The position numbers and the translations under genes were made by a program. Shown here in pieces: positions 26,431 through 39,457 of a stretch of DNA of 64,000 nt (within the stretch, counting starts at the first letter, position 1; every line of letters starts with the position of its first letter). This stretch comes from Lophius americanus (lineage: Eukaryota > Chordata > Actinopteri > Lophiiformes > Lophiidae). The DNA is taken from contig JBBDHG010000169.1 of assembly GCA_037951165.1 (NCBI GenBank), positions 1,469,501-1,533,500 of the forward strand, written 5' to 3'. Under the pieces are notes generated by a model. It had not been told where the DNA came from. It saw only the letters and a program-made list of their open reading frames with translations, and did no database searches.

Positions 26431-28214
26431 GTTTTCTCCTTACAATAACTCCTCTCATCTTATGGTATGAGTCTTTTCTCATCTCGAAATAATATCATCA
26501 GATAAAAAAAAAAAACAAGGCTTTCAAACCTTTGCATTATTCAAGAAGTAAAGCTTTTTTTTTTTATAGCACCACTCCAAACAATGGTTACAAAGTCCTT
26601 AACAAGGAGTCAGAAGACCAAAGGGTTTGGTATAAAAAATAAGAAAATATAAGGAATGAAGAAGCCAAGAACAAAGAAAAAACATAAAACAGACAACGGC
26701 AAGTACAAAGGTGTCAGAACACATGAGAGGAAATGTTTTAACACCCTGACATCACATTCCCTGTGATGTGAATATTGTGGATGGGTTAAACGTGACATAG
26801 ATGCTTGAATGACATCCTACGCAGAACTTATTTAACATTCTTTAGATTCGAACGTGATGAGAACTGAGTGTTGTTCTCATTTCGACTCCGTCACACTTTC
26901 AGGCAACACATTATGATTAAACGCAGGACTCCACTTCATTCACACCGCATCATTAATTAAGACGATCCCCTCAATCAAGAATCCAAAGAGAATCCCACGG
27001 CTTCACAAGCTGCGTTGAACAAACTGAAGATCAAACTTTTGTTTTCATTCCCAAAAACAGAGCCTTGGCCTCTCGCACCACAGCTGAAGAGGAAGCGGCG
27101 CTGAAACGCTCGCCTTGCGCTTTTGTCGTTTCTGAAGGGTAAACGGGGACCAAGCCGACATCCGATAAATTACGATCATTGAGATTTTGTCTTACAAACA
27201 CCGTCTGAGTGAAACAAGCTAAAGCGCCGGTGACACTCCTTTCATACGCTTTTAAGCGATGACTGTCAAATGTCAAAAGAGAGATGTCTGCTCGTTACTT
27301 TGAAATGGAAATGACGAGAAGATTCTTGGACGGATCTGACAGGAGTAATAAAAAGGAAAGGTAAAAGACGGCATGTTTATTCGTCTTCTGAGGCGGGAGT
27401 TATCAGACATTCACAGACAGGTTGATGGGTTTTTTACACCCCGCAGTAGTAGTAAGTACACGCAGTACACAGATCTGTGGTGTATTAGTATGTACTCGTG
27501 TGGTATAAAACCTACAAGATGGCAGAGAGCTGGAAGAAAAAGTATTATTCAACAAATATAGTTAGAAAATTGTAATAGAAAAATAATCTTTTAAAAGAAA
27601 AGATAATAATAATAATACAAATATAAAAATATCTAATAAAATATAAAAATTATTTAAATGACATATCTTTACAAGAATAAAGATGTATTTCTCTCATAAC
27701 TTTGCTGAATATGAAATTAATTAATCAAAATAATATGTATTATTTATATATAACGCACATATACGTTATTTTGTTCACTATATCAAATTAGCCTCTGGTT
27801 TCGCCATCAAAGCACGTTTCATAAAACCCAATCGTCATAGCATTCACAGAAATAACAAATAAACACATGTAGAAATTAATATGAATGACCAAGCCTGTAA
27901 TTTAATCAATGCAAAACTGCATCTTTTATGAGACTAAATCCACTTTTCAGTCTGTTTTAAGCACATGAAACAAACCGTGAAGTTTTGTTTCTCTCTGTTG
28001 GATTCGAAACTCCCGATCCAAAGCGATACGTAAGGTCACATCTGGACGAGGACGGAGTTTATAAAGAGACGACCTGCATGCATGACAGATCCTTTCAAAA
28101 CTTCACGCAAAATAACATTCCAGTGGGAAACACTAATCCAGGATCTCATGTCTAACCTGGACCTTTCAGAGTTGACTACCGTTACCAATAAACGAAAGAA
28201 CAAGCAATGATCTA

Positions 28215-28815
28215 AGGAAGAGGAAGTTAAAAATGAGAAGAACAGATGAGATGTTTGATTGACGTATGGTTCGAGGAATGAACCGAAAACTTACAAGATA
28301 AAGTTGCCGAAACGATCTGACAAGGATAATATTTCTATCAGAGAGAGAGATCTTTTAGAAAGTCTCTGGCTCTCAGACTCTTCAGGTCAGATTGAGATCA
28401 AAAGGGTCCTACACTCAGCAGCAGCATGGAGTATCCTCTCTTTGGAGTCAGGATGCTGGTGGTGGCGGCGGCTGATGACGCCGCTGAAGACGATAAATGA
28501 GGTGGCTGATTGATCGGTGACGACTAGGCAGAGATGTGAGGAGGTGGAGGATTAGATGGATGGACAGACAGTCATTTTTAAAGACGGCAGCTGATGTTGA
28601 TGGGCGGAGCATATAGGTGTGACACAGAGATTGGACGGATGGGGCTAACTGAATGAGTTCAACCGATATGGGTTGATGCCACAGACGGTGAGGAAAGGAA
28701 GTGAGACTGAGCTTGTGTGAAAGGTGAGGATAATGGAGGGGAATGAGGAGTAACTGCGGCCTGAGTGTGCAAGAGGATAGTCTTTCTGTTTGAACTTTCC
28801 ATAGATCTCCTATTT
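28215..28815 (+). repeat. Family B copy, longest
   Basis: Same order of blocks as the 13.6 kb copy: ttagaaagtctctggc, gatcaaaagggtcc, cagcagcagcatgg, ggtggcggcggctgatgac, aggaggtggagg and aggatagtctttctg with catagatctcc. About 600 bases. Confidence 0.65.
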
Positions 28816-29523
28816 TGTGCAAACATAAATGATTTGTTGAAGACAATATATTTCTGAGTAAAGACTAACTTAGCCTGACAAAAGAAAAATCTATATTTGT
28901 TAAAAAAAAAAATGTCTTTGTTTGCTACCATCAATAAACACAAACAATAATAGAGTCTGTGCTCATTTATCTCGTTTCTGTACACTTTCTGTAACACTGG
29001 CTCTCTCTGTTCCCCCCTTGGGACCATTAACAGGATAAGCAGTTACTGATAATGAATGAATGATTAATCATGATTAATGCATTATTTTGACAACTCTGAT
29101 TATTGGCTGTGAGGGGGTAAGACAGGTCGGAACAACTGGAGCTTCAGAAACTCTGGCATCCGTTCGATTGAGTCTGATGCCCCCCAGGAAAATGCGATAT
29201 GTCCACAAACCAGATGTAGAATTTTCCTTTTTATGATGACCCGGACCGAATCCTTGGCACCCGCTCCAAACAAATTCATCCTTTAAGGTGTTGGAACCTT
29301 TCCCAGCTACAGCATCATAGCTTTTACTGATGAACCCAGCGCCACAGAGAAACACAGCCGAGAACATTCCTCACTAAAGGCGGTTCTGCTGGTTGTATAG
29401 TAGTGGCACATTGTTTGATTGTTTGCTACCCCAAAAAACCCAAATCCTGTTTAAAACCTTTATTAGAGTTATTTAACTAAGGTTCTGGTTAATTTGGGTT
29501 CATTATACAAGCGTTTGAGCGCA

Positions 29524-29572
29524 TGAGTTTGAGGAACTCAATCAGGGTTCTTGATTGAACTCCTCAAACTCA
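29524..29572. repeat. 21-bp imperfect inverted repeat next to a family A copy
   Basis: Arms 29524-29544 and 29552-29572 pair at 19 of 21 positions around a 7-base loop. The right arm is part of the family A end. Confidence 0.8.
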
Positions 29573-30311
29573 CTGTGATGATGTCAGAAAAATAGTGATT
29601 TTCATCAAAAGACCCCCAGTGAGTAAAATATGAACTTTTGGGGTAAAATAGGATGTAGACAAGATAAATCGAATATGATCAAATAAAATAATCAAGTAAA
29701 ATAGGAACTGGTAGAGTGTAATATGATGTACACCTGGTAAACATATGCACAAAATATGGAACAAATCAGAAAAACTGTTGAGAAATGATGGTCCGAAAAC
29801 TTCCCAGTTCCCCTTAGTAGCTATGTTTGGAAAAAAGAAAATGTTTTCACACAAAATCTCCATTTAGTGAGTAAAATGATATCTATCCGAGTAAAATATG
29901 ATAAATACAAGCCGGTTCTCCTCAAGTCCAGTCATATGCAGCAAATTTGGCCTAAATCGGACCAACAGGGAGGAAGGTATGTCCGAAAATCAGCAACCCC
30001 TAGTGAGTGGAATATGAAGTAATAGAGTAAAATATGAAAAATAAACAAGCTAGATCCCCTTGAGTTGATTCAAATGCACCAAATTTGTATTTTTTGGCTA
30101 GAAAAACGTGGCTGAAAACGTTTGGAGATAAAGCTTCCCGCTATGACAGAAATATGCAAGCGATCTTTTCCCAAAATCAATCCAGTTCTTCCTCACACTA
30201 AGGACTATGTGGATCTAAAATTTTAAAATGATCCATGTAATGAATTTTGAGTCATCAAATTAGTAGTAATTGGCGATGACTATTTCTACAATGTCCTCGC
30301 GTTTTCAGGGA
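29552..30311 (-). mobile_element. Family A copy with three internal units
   Basis: Reverse orientation. Three successive units each carry a cccagtgagtaaaatatg-like and caccaaatttgg-like anchor. The right end is gttttcAGGGA (reverse complement TCCCTGAAAAC), the family's 5' end. This is the longest copy seen. Confidence 0.75.
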
Positions 30312-30762
30312 AAACTATTTTATTAGTTTTTGTTTGCACATGATTAGAGAGATTATCCTGCATGACTGACACACAGCAGCAGATTCAAGATATTTTCTAT
30401 GTATCTATATATTTTTTTCTTTCATTATGGTTCTCTAATAGACAGCGAGGATGAGCCGTCGCGTCAACGTCACATCATTCACTTTAGATTCAATGCATTT
30501 TGCCATCGCTGGTGAAAAACTGCGTGAAGCAGAATGTGGTCCATGCTCCACTGGGATCCACACAGTCAGCACTTAATGAGTAAAAAAATAACCAATCAAT
30601 AACACCTCCCGCACACAGATGGCTCAGACTCAGTCCGGTAGCTGATATTCACCATGAGGACTGAAAGCGGCACATAAAACCTACCGGCGTGCAAAGCCGA
30701 GATGATGGTTGCGCATTTGAACAGTCCAACGTAAAACCGAGAGTGAGAGAAAACAGTCCTGA

Positions 30763-30768
<6 letters not shown>

Positions 30769-30795
<27 letters not shown>
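30769..30795. repeat. (AG)n microsatellite
   Basis: Uninterrupted AG run. Confidence 0.92.
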
Positions 30796-30799
<4 letters not shown>

Positions 30800-32252
30800 A
30801 GGGAGCGTTCACTGTTAGAGCCACACAAATATCAATGACTCTGACAAAACACTCAGAGCAGCGGGAGTCAGAGAAGAAAAGAGGCATCCGTGGATAGAAA
30901 TGACTGAGAATACTTTTAATTGGAACAAGATGGCTTTATTTCCGGGTCTCACCCCTGAGCACGCAATGGGACTAGCAGAATTATTAAATGGAATATCTTT
31001 TATGTTAACTTGATTACAGCCAAACTCTCGTCATTATTTCCCCTCTATTACTGGGTGTCACGTTGAAATGCAGCTGGGGGTTTGAACATTCAACATTTTG
31101 GTCATGTGGAAAACCTTAATGCTTTCAGCCGAAAAGCCACAGGCAGACCAAACAACTATAAAACCATTGCAGATTATCAAGTCTTGTTTTTGCTGCAGAC
31201 TGGGCTGATTTTATTATATATTAACTCCTGCAGCAAAAGGTTGAGTTGATGCACCTTTAACACTGCTACCTACTTAACTGGAATACATACTACAATTTCT
31301 TTTTCCATGTTGTCATAAGAATGTGGAAAATTTAAGTACTTAAAAGTTAAACTTCAATTTTCCAGATAAAAAAAAAAAGCTCTGGTAATAAAAAATCCCA
31401 TTCTTTCTACTTGCAGGGTTAGTTTGATCAGAAGCCAAATAGCAAATTAGTATTTTCTTTTTCCAAATATGTATGAATAAAAAAAACAGAATAAGTATTT
31501 TGGTTACGTACTTCAACATGCTCTTTAATAAATTTATCCAAAATTGTCTCGTAATCCAATGGACAATGAACATCTGTATTTGGTTTAGCTCCTGGGATGT
31601 GGTTGATGACTTCCTCCAGCCGTGCGAGGCGAGATCGCGTGAAGGGTGGCGTTTGATTGTGTTTGGAGCGAAACGAATGATCAAAATGTTTTCGAACGGA
31701 TCTGGTAGGAAACTTTATGGAAAGGTTTGCCCTTAGGGAATAAAATGTGTGATTAGATTCTGAGGCTTATCTTGAAGAGTTTCCTTTGTTTCATAAATCC
31801 TGCTATGACAATGATACATCTCATATACCACCATGGTGACGCCATGACCCACAATGTGAAATTGTTCGGAGGCAGAGTTGTGCGGGTCATGGTGTAACGA
31901 TGAAAGGATTCATATCATATAATATGTGGTGGAGGTATGCAACTCCAACCCCCACCACCTCATCCCCAGTCACCTGATTTGGATACAAAGAAAGCAAACA
32001 TCGATTACTTGGTTTTGAGCTGAAATGCCAAGCACAGTTGAGCAGCGATGGAAATGTTGAAAGAGCGCAAGTACAAATGTCTAAAGTTGAGAGAGAAACG
32101 TTCTTGTTCATCTCTGTGGATAATTGCAAACCCAGAAAAGAGCCACTGCATGTTCAGGAATAAGTCACATAAAATAGTACAAAACCATACCTGCTCTTCA
32201 GAACCCCTGAGAAGTTCTCATTAAAATCCAACATATTAAGATAGGATGTTTG

Positions 32253-32293
32253 TATATATATATATATATGGTGTATATATATATATATGTATA
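32253..32293. repeat. (AT)n microsatellite with central interruption
   Basis: Two TATA runs around ggtg. Confidence 0.9.
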
Positions 32294-32572
32294 GCTCTGA
32301 TGAGGTAGACTACTGGAGTAAACGTTAAGAACAAATCTTACGTGGATGACATCAAAAGACTGCAGATGAACAGCTATGCCTTTTAACAAAAAAAATATAT
32401 TTTATTCACTTACTAGAACACCTATAACCAAATGAGGACAGAACAGCAAAACAACAAGTGAAAACATAAAAGGATAGGTTATGTTTGGATAGGGTAGAGT
32501 GAAAATTCTACCTACCTATATCCATAACAGAGTGATATTATGGACTCCATAAAAGACTATTCCTTTTTCACA

Positions 32573-32885
32573 TTTAATACCAACATAGACCTCGATGCGA
32601 GGTGGAACTGGATCGATTTTGGGTGGGAAAAGTTGGTTGTATATTTCTGGTACTGGGGCGACCTTAATCTTCAAATGTGTTCGGACCACAATTTCCGTAA
32701 CCTAAAAGTCGGTCTAATTAGTCTAAATTTAGTGCATATGAATCGACTCGAGGAGATTTATCTTGTATCTTTCATATTTTAATCAATGCAGGGAACTTTT
32801 TTACGGACAGAACTTCGCAGTTAATTTGGGTATTTCAATAAGTGGGTTTGCTTGTACAACGCAGGGGATTCGGGACATCATAAAC
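32573..32885 (+). mobile_element. Family A copy, 3' end missing
   Basis: Shows aggtggaactggatcgatt, tgcatatgaatcgactcga and cttgtacaacgcagggga anchors. The hairpin end is absent. Confidence 0.65.
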
Positions 32886-33324
32886 AGACATCAAAATCAA
32901 AATTGTTCGTTTATTAATTCTTTATTCATTCATTTTGGGCTGGTCCTAAAAATGATCTACTCCATTATCCGACCTGATCCAAGACTCAAAAATCATTATC
33001 CAAACTATGAGTTTTCTGACCCACGCTAGTACTGTAGAACGACCCTGAACAGCTACAGTCATAACTACCTGATAATCATCTTCAGTCACCGGGGTCAAGG
33101 TTTCAGACTCCTGACACGTTATCAACAACGAAAGGAAGAAAAGAAACCGAATTGATGCGGAGCCGAAAAGATGGTGACTTGTCGCTGCGACTACTCGTTA
33201 CGTCTGAGAAACAGCAGATTCTTTATCCGCCATAAACAGTGTTTTTTGTCAACTCCATGTCCTCCGCTCCTTTACTTCCCTTCACCGTCCAGTAAATCTC
33301 TCCATTTATCGTTTCCGTTCGCAG

Positions 33325-33450
33325 TACCTCCAAAAATCATCAACCTGTCCAGAGATATCGTGGTGAACGAAGGTGCCAACATCACCCTGATGTGCCAGGC
33401 CAGCGGCAAACCCGAGCCCTCCATCGGCTGGAAACTCATCTCCCCCTCAG
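33325..33450 (+). CDS. ntm: IgLON exon encoding first half of Ig domain 2
   Basis: This 126-base exon follows tttccgttcgcag and ends CTCAG|gtaatt. The split codon G+TA gives Val, so the protein joins as LLVQ-V-PPKIINLS. It continues RDIVVNEGANITLMCQ, ASGKPEPSIGWKLISPS. The VPPKI start, VNEGxNxTLxC and GKPEPxxxW motifs define the A-to-C strands of IgLON Ig2, with the first disulphide Cys in LMC and the core Trp in IGW. NLS and NIT are potential N-glycosylation sites. The exon ends in phase 1, matching the next exon. It lies 21.6 kb beyond the Ig1 exon. Confidence 0.95.
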
Positions 33451-34669
33451 GTAATTCGTCTGTGCTTCAGCCGCCGCTCCCCTTTCCTGCTGTAGTTACA
33501 CTTTCCAATTAAATAAATCAAATTTCCTCTTCCTCGTTCTTTATTCCCTCCCTCTCTCTGCTTCTGTCTTTTCCCATCATTCCTCCGTGTTTATTGGTCC
33601 ATCTGTGACTTTGCGTGACCCCTGGTGGATTTCTCGCTTCGCTTATTACCCATCATTACCTGTTTCCAGAACATGATTACAATTTAATTGCTGGCAGGAA
33701 AATAAACTGACCCTGTGGTTATTGGACTAATTCATTAGGATAATAGGATTGTTGTAAATGTTGTGGTGGGACTTTGAATGACAGGATTAATGCGGGGAAC
33801 ATTAACTCAGTGTGGAGGTTTATGCTTACACAAGGATGTCGTGGCGGTCATGACCAAAATCGGGTTGGTGCGTTGTAAAGGCAATTATTTCAGAATTTGT
33901 CGCTTAATACAGATGGAGCTCAAATGCTATTTGTATATACTTCTGAATCCTTGTTTCACATAATTAGCCAAGATGCTAGAATTCATAATGAATTACATGT
34001 ACAATCCAGAGCTTTGGTGCTTTCATATGGACTGCCCTTTGTATTAAAGCGGGCGTATTGGAATTAAAATATTAATATGAGAAAAGTGTGACTGAACTGT
34101 CTGTAAAGAGAAAAGCCGGATGGAGAGCATCGATTGGCTCTTTTTGCCAACATGCGACATGTTCACATTATAAGGCAGTCTGTAGACGAGAGTTCTTTCA
34201 CTAGTGTTGTCTGAATGCTTTTGTCTTTTAAGATGTTTCGCTTTTTGGCCCCATTTAAACAAGCAATAGTTGATGGTCTGAAGTTCATGTTGCAAGTTCA
34301 TCGATGGGTTACTCAAAAACAGTTTGCTAGTTATATACCAAATTTGGTAAAACAAGGTAAAGTAAAACATAGTGGTTCAGCCATTGTATTTTAATATCAT
34401 TTGTGTATTTTGGGTAGAACATTAATCAATCCAATCAGAGTTTGATTCATGTTATCTGACAGCAGTGGCAGGCCGTCGATTTTCCACATGGGCCCCAAAT
34501 AGCTGCCCTCAAATAATTTCACTGTGATAAAATCTCCACAACCAGTCACATTTACTCAGACTACCAAGAAAGCAAAAATGCCATAAAATGTAAGTAGCAC
34601 AATCAGGATTTCACAGGGTTTCCTCACAGACTCCAGCCAAGCTGCTGGGCATAAACATATGTGCCCAAG

Positions 34670-34694
34670 GGCACACTGGCACCACCAGTGTGCC
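34670..34694. repeat. Perfect 10-bp inverted repeat
   Basis: GGCACACTGG, five bases CACCA, then CCAGTGTGCC. It lies inside a GC-richer patch with further gggca/tgccc repeats. Confidence 0.85.
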
Positions 34695-34930
34695 TAGCTG
34701 TGCCAGCGTGCATTTGGGCCTTTGGTCAACTAAATCTGGACGTCGTTCTCAGCCCAACAACAGCAAACACAAAGAGCCGGCATTAATCAAAAGCTATTTA
34801 AAATCCATAAAAATCCATTAGACTCACCAAAGCTGTTTATCATTTGAAGACAACATCTACCATCCTTCTTTTAAAAATAGCTTAATGAAACCATCCGGCA
34901 GGACACTGATGCCTCTTAGGTCCATTAGAA

Positions 34931-35200
34931 CAGTGGTTCACAATTCTTTCTCTAGGGACCCACATTTTTTAAATGGTAAACCTTCGTGACCCGCATCACA
35001 GTAGTCCAAGGACCTAAGGTTTGGTGCATAAATGAACATCCCCGGCCATTTTTAATGCATTCAGCATCATCCTATTGTCTAAATGTAAAGATATAAAGCA
35101 GCTTTGTCAAAATAATAAGTTATAAATGGAAATTAAAACAGCCTTGTTTGCTTTTTGAAAATATAAACTGTACGTGTTAATACGGTTATTTAGGTGGGGT
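34931..35200 (+). mobile_element. hAT-like terminal fragment (weak)
   Basis: CAGTGGTTCACAATTCTTTC then gggacccacattttttaaa and gtgacccgcatca resemble the CAGTGGTTCTCAA end of vertebrate hAT elements. The opposite end was not found. Confidence 0.4.
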
Positions 35201-35460
35201 GAGGTATCTCATTCTTTAAATCTCCTCTGATCAAAATATAAACGTTTGAAATAGGCTGCTTTATAGATAAGGAATTTCATTGAGTCAGAGTAACAATCAC
35301 TCCTTTAAAGATTTTCACATTTTTACGTGAGAAATAAAAACGTTTAACTTTCACACATCGGTGAAATAATCCCATTTCTTTCTAATCAATTAAAAAAAAA
35401 AATATTGCCAGTGGTGGCCTTTCATACTAGAAAACAATGCGGTCTCTCTAAGAACGTGAG

Positions 35461-35464
<4 letters not shown>

Positions 35465-35494
<30 letters not shown>
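35465..35494. repeat. (GT)n microsatellite
   Basis: Uninterrupted GT run of about 30 bases. Confidence 0.92.
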
Positions 35495-35498
<4 letters not shown>

Positions 35499-37230
35499 GT
35501 CTCCGATGACAAAGTATAAAGCGGTTAACCCGAAGCAAGAAACTTCAGCCCAGGAGAAGAAAAAAAATTAGTCCCTGTTTCCCGACCACAGTCAAGAACC
35601 AGAACAGGAAAAGGCTAACACTTGCTAACGTGATAAAGTCATCTATTTAGTGTTGCGTTCCGATCTGATTTATCGGCTAAAGCATTCAGTCTCTCCCAGG
35701 GAGCCTCTGAGCAACGCACCGCCTGCCTGGCCTTCAAATGTCACGTTGTGTTTGGCTGAACTCCTTTTGTGGCGAAGCCTGAAACGCTGACTTGAACTGC
35801 AGATATAATACAAGTAAAATCATAACTTCTTTATTTGGCGGCCCAATTAAAATCTCATACGAGACCGAGACTTTGGGACCCATGGGACTGCATAAGAAGA
35901 TCCTTTTTCCACGAACATGGAGGCCAGTGCTGACAGCCCGGTCCTATTTCTACAACAAGTTTGTTGGAGGTAAATAATTTTCTGCGCACGTAATACTAAC
36001 GTAGAGCTAGGTAAGTTGGAATACCCTAACCCTTTTAACAGAAGAGAAATCCACTTGAATTTCTGAATGCCCCAGCGTAGATTGTTTTTCTTTTACCCGA
36101 GTCAGCAGCGGAGAAATCTGATAGGGGAAAACAAAACTCAAATTTTTATGAGCTCACAAGAAGCATCAGCGAAAGAAAAAAAGGAAATGAAATTAATAGA
36201 CTGATGGGAACAAACTATTAAAATACATGAAGTCTCAATTGAAATATTTATAAAATTATGAAAGTATGATTTTCTGACACTGTCTAGGCCAGTAGAGAAG
36301 GCCTAGCTGGCCACGACGGCCCACCACTGTCTGAAAGACCCTTGAACAGAGACCCCGATGTATTCATCCAGCTGAGAGGATGACTCATTTCGATGAAAAA
36401 TGAGATTGTAGTTGTTTGTCTGTAATACAGAATGAACGTGTTGTCATTTGTGTTTTGAGTATCTGTCCAACGTAACCAAAGTGAATAAGGTTTACACAGG
36501 GGCATTAAGTTCAGAGGTTGAGAGGGGGGTTCTTAAAGTGTCCGCAAAGAAATTAAAAATGTGTGTAAGAGTGAAAATAAAAGTGTAATCTGTACCGAAG
36601 ACGATGAAAATTCTTTGAGTGGCGTGATTACATAAAATGTATGTATGATGGATATATGGTTTAACACAAATGAGTCGCGTCATAGAAAGGGACCAGAGTT
36701 CATCACGTCCAGACGTCAGTAAGATGTTTCTGCGGAAGCTTATTTGTTCTGAATCTGTGACTTCCACAACAGATTCAAACATTGGTATGGTTTCCAGGAG
36801 AGAGGGGCGTGTATCCGCGGGCTGCTCTTACTCATGCGAGTGACGCAAATAATCCAAGGTGACACTCAGAGTGGTACAAATTGAGCGAGCAGAGCGATTT
36901 GAAAATGTGGGTTCCGCTTTGTGTGAATGCATCATAAAGCACAGAAAAATAAATGAATAATAACAGAATCGGATGCGTCACGCTTGGAATCAGAAGAATT
37001 AAACGGTAAAGCCTCTAAAGCGACAGTAAAATAATCAGCATGGATGTAGAGTAATTGTTTCCAATGGACTGTGATAGCAATCTATATGTCAGATGGCACT
37101 AGAGGGAAATAAAGAGGACCGCCATAGTCATGAGAACATATTAACATGTAAGTTTTAGGGTATTTCCATAAGCTTGGTGGATGGTTAGTTGCACTCTGTG
37201 TGTTTTCCAGTATTTTGTTGTTCTTGTTTT

Positions 37231-37270
37231 GTATCGTTGTTGTGTTGGTGGTGGTGGTCGTGGTGGTGTT
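37231..37270. repeat. (GTT/GGT)n microsatellite
   Basis: Triplet-like run of gtt and ggt units. Confidence 0.8.
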
Positions 37271-37984
37271 GTGCATCCCTGAAATATGGTTCTGCGTTTC
37301 TCCAATATTTGGAACAACCTCAAAGCAAAACATATCACGATCAACCACATGACCTGGGAGGTCACTGTGGTCCTAACCGAGACATAAAACATTTGATGGA
37401 GCATATAGAGCAGCTTGAGCAGCAAGTGTGTTTTTCTGAAGAAGGCTCCAGTCTGGAAAAGTCTCCCACACGGTCCAATAAATTATGTATGTTTAAATGT
37501 GGCTGGTTGTCATATCTAGGGACCACTGCAAAGCCCTTAAGGTGTTAATATGCTCCAACAGATGTTCCTGTCAGATAGTCACACATCTTCTCTTTATCGC
37601 TCTTCTTACCCGCATCTTCATCCGGATGAATTGGAACGCATCCAACAGTTTCCGTAACTTTACCAGATAAACATGCTCAATAAATTCAGTCAGCGAATGT
37701 TGTGTCGTGTTGCTCAGGAGTGTTGAGAAAGTTTGGGATGATTTAGCCTGTATTGGTATTTCTGTAATTTCCCTATGTACAAATGGGGGAAGTTGGGGAA
37801 GCTAATTGGAAGGTGTGGGAAACTACCAAACATAAAAGGAAGCAGCATTAAAAATGAGTCTTCATGGCTAAAGTTGTTTATTTCAAAAGAGTAATTTGTC
37901 TTTGTATTAATTACATTGACTTGATTTGATTTGAATAAACTGGATTGATTAAGGGGAAGGTTGATCGTAAGTATCTGGCACCAT

Positions 37985-38118
37985 ATCTGGAGCTTTATAA
38001 TTGAAAGTTTTCCGACCATAAGTTCTCAACCATTGGTCTGATTTCGTTCAAATATGGTGGATTTGAATCAACTCTTTAATATCTTTCACAAACTGTTCAT
38101 ATTTTACTCACTTATGTA
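37985..38118 (+). mobile_element. Family A internal fragment
   Basis: One internal unit only: aagttctcaaccattggtc, then a gtggatttgaatcaactc anchor and ttcatattttactcactta. Confidence 0.6.
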
Positions 38119-38849
38119 CATCCATCCGCCACCCATTCATGTCTGTATGGCGATGGCGTCACTCACAATCCTTCTCAGTTTTATTACAATCAGCAGCAGA
38201 AAGGTCGCCTGTGCTTGACCTTCATAAATGCTCGTCGAAATGCTTCTTGTGTGGATGCTGCAGCACTGCTTGTTGTAAAACAACCAAGGATTTTACATGC
38301 AACTGATTCGGATAACAGTGATGACATCACCTCACTTCAAAAAATGTAGTTAAACTCAAGCCCAGAATTCACATGTACAGACACGGACACTGATCTTGGA
38401 TATTACGTTCTGTGGGTGCGAACACCTCACGAGGCGGGAGAACAGGTTGAAAGTTCTGCTGAAATAAACTTACATACTGAAAAAGAAAGAACTGAGTCCA
38501 GTTGAGGATAAAAAAATCAAAATGTTAAAAAAAAAACAGATCAATTCAAAAAGCCTAAGGCAGAGACAGAATAAAAAAAAAAAAAACAGAAGCGAAACTA
38601 TAGAGAAGACTTACGCCAGACACAAGTATAAGTTCTGAGGACACGGGAGACAGACGAGGGAAAATTAGGAACCAGCCAGGGCATTGAAAGAATCAAAGGG
38701 GAAGGAAAACAGAACAAAGATAAGAAGTGAACCATATCACAAGAAGCTAAGGAAAATAAAACGGGAAATAATTATAAAAATAGAACCAGGGCAGTACCGC
38801 CTCCTCACGGGTCTAAGACCTCCCGTAAAAAATAAATAAATGAATAAAT

Positions 38850-39457
38850 GCTGTCGTCTCAGACAGCAAGGGTGAATCAGAAAAAAGTCGCCCGATCGCC
38901 TGGGATGCACAACCAATTCCCCTGTTTGAAAACCTATAATTAAACGTGAAGTCAAGTCCAAAAACATTGTGAATCCTCATTAAATGCAAAAAAATATATA
39001 AGTATATTTCTTATATAAGTAATTTAAGTACAATAAAATCTGTTAGAGGAAAAACAACACAAGATAGATGTCCTCAAGTAGATTGATATGTAGGAAACTT
39101 GGACTAATTCTGACCATCGGTGATGAAACGATGTCCATTAAAAAAAAAAATGCACCCCCAGTGAGTCAATAATAATCTGTGAAAAACATGATGTATCCAC
39201 CAGATCTCGACTTAATCAGACCAACATGTAAGAAATTGTGGCCTGAAAAATTTTGGAGATATTCCCGAAATCTAACCAGTTCTTCCTTCCACTAAGTTCT
39301 CGGGGTTTAACATTTGAAAATGATCCATGAAATAGTTTTTGAGTTTATTGTTTTAACATGAAGAGTCTGCGGTGGGGGACATGGCGGCAGGGGGATGACG
39401 ATTCCATAATGCATGGATATATGTCCCCCACATATTATGTCCCCGATTTTTCGGGGA
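38850..39457 (-). mobile_element. Family A copy with hairpin and 5' end
   Basis: Reverse orientation. It starts exactly at the hairpin GCTGTCGTCTCAGACAGC (38850-38867) and ends ccgatttttcggggA, reverse complement of the TCCCCGAAAAATC start. The bases beyond the hairpin, with CTAG, are missing. A run of a's replaces part of the middle. Confidence 0.75.

Larger units (their letters stand above)
11763..33324 (+). other. ntm: Intron between Ig1 exon and first Ig2 exon (21.6 kb)
   Basis: Bounded by gt at 11763 and ag at 33324. It holds copies of families A, B and C, a Tc1 relic, LINE and SINE fragments, AT-rich simple sequence and the duplicated block at 21.2/22.7 kb. No further exon was recognised. 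Between the listed repeats I see only unremarkable AT-rich sequence. Confidence 0.85.

Noticed and set aside
28448..28846. 132-codon minus-strand open frame
   Set aside because: It is the reverse of a family B repeat copy with no recognisable domain.
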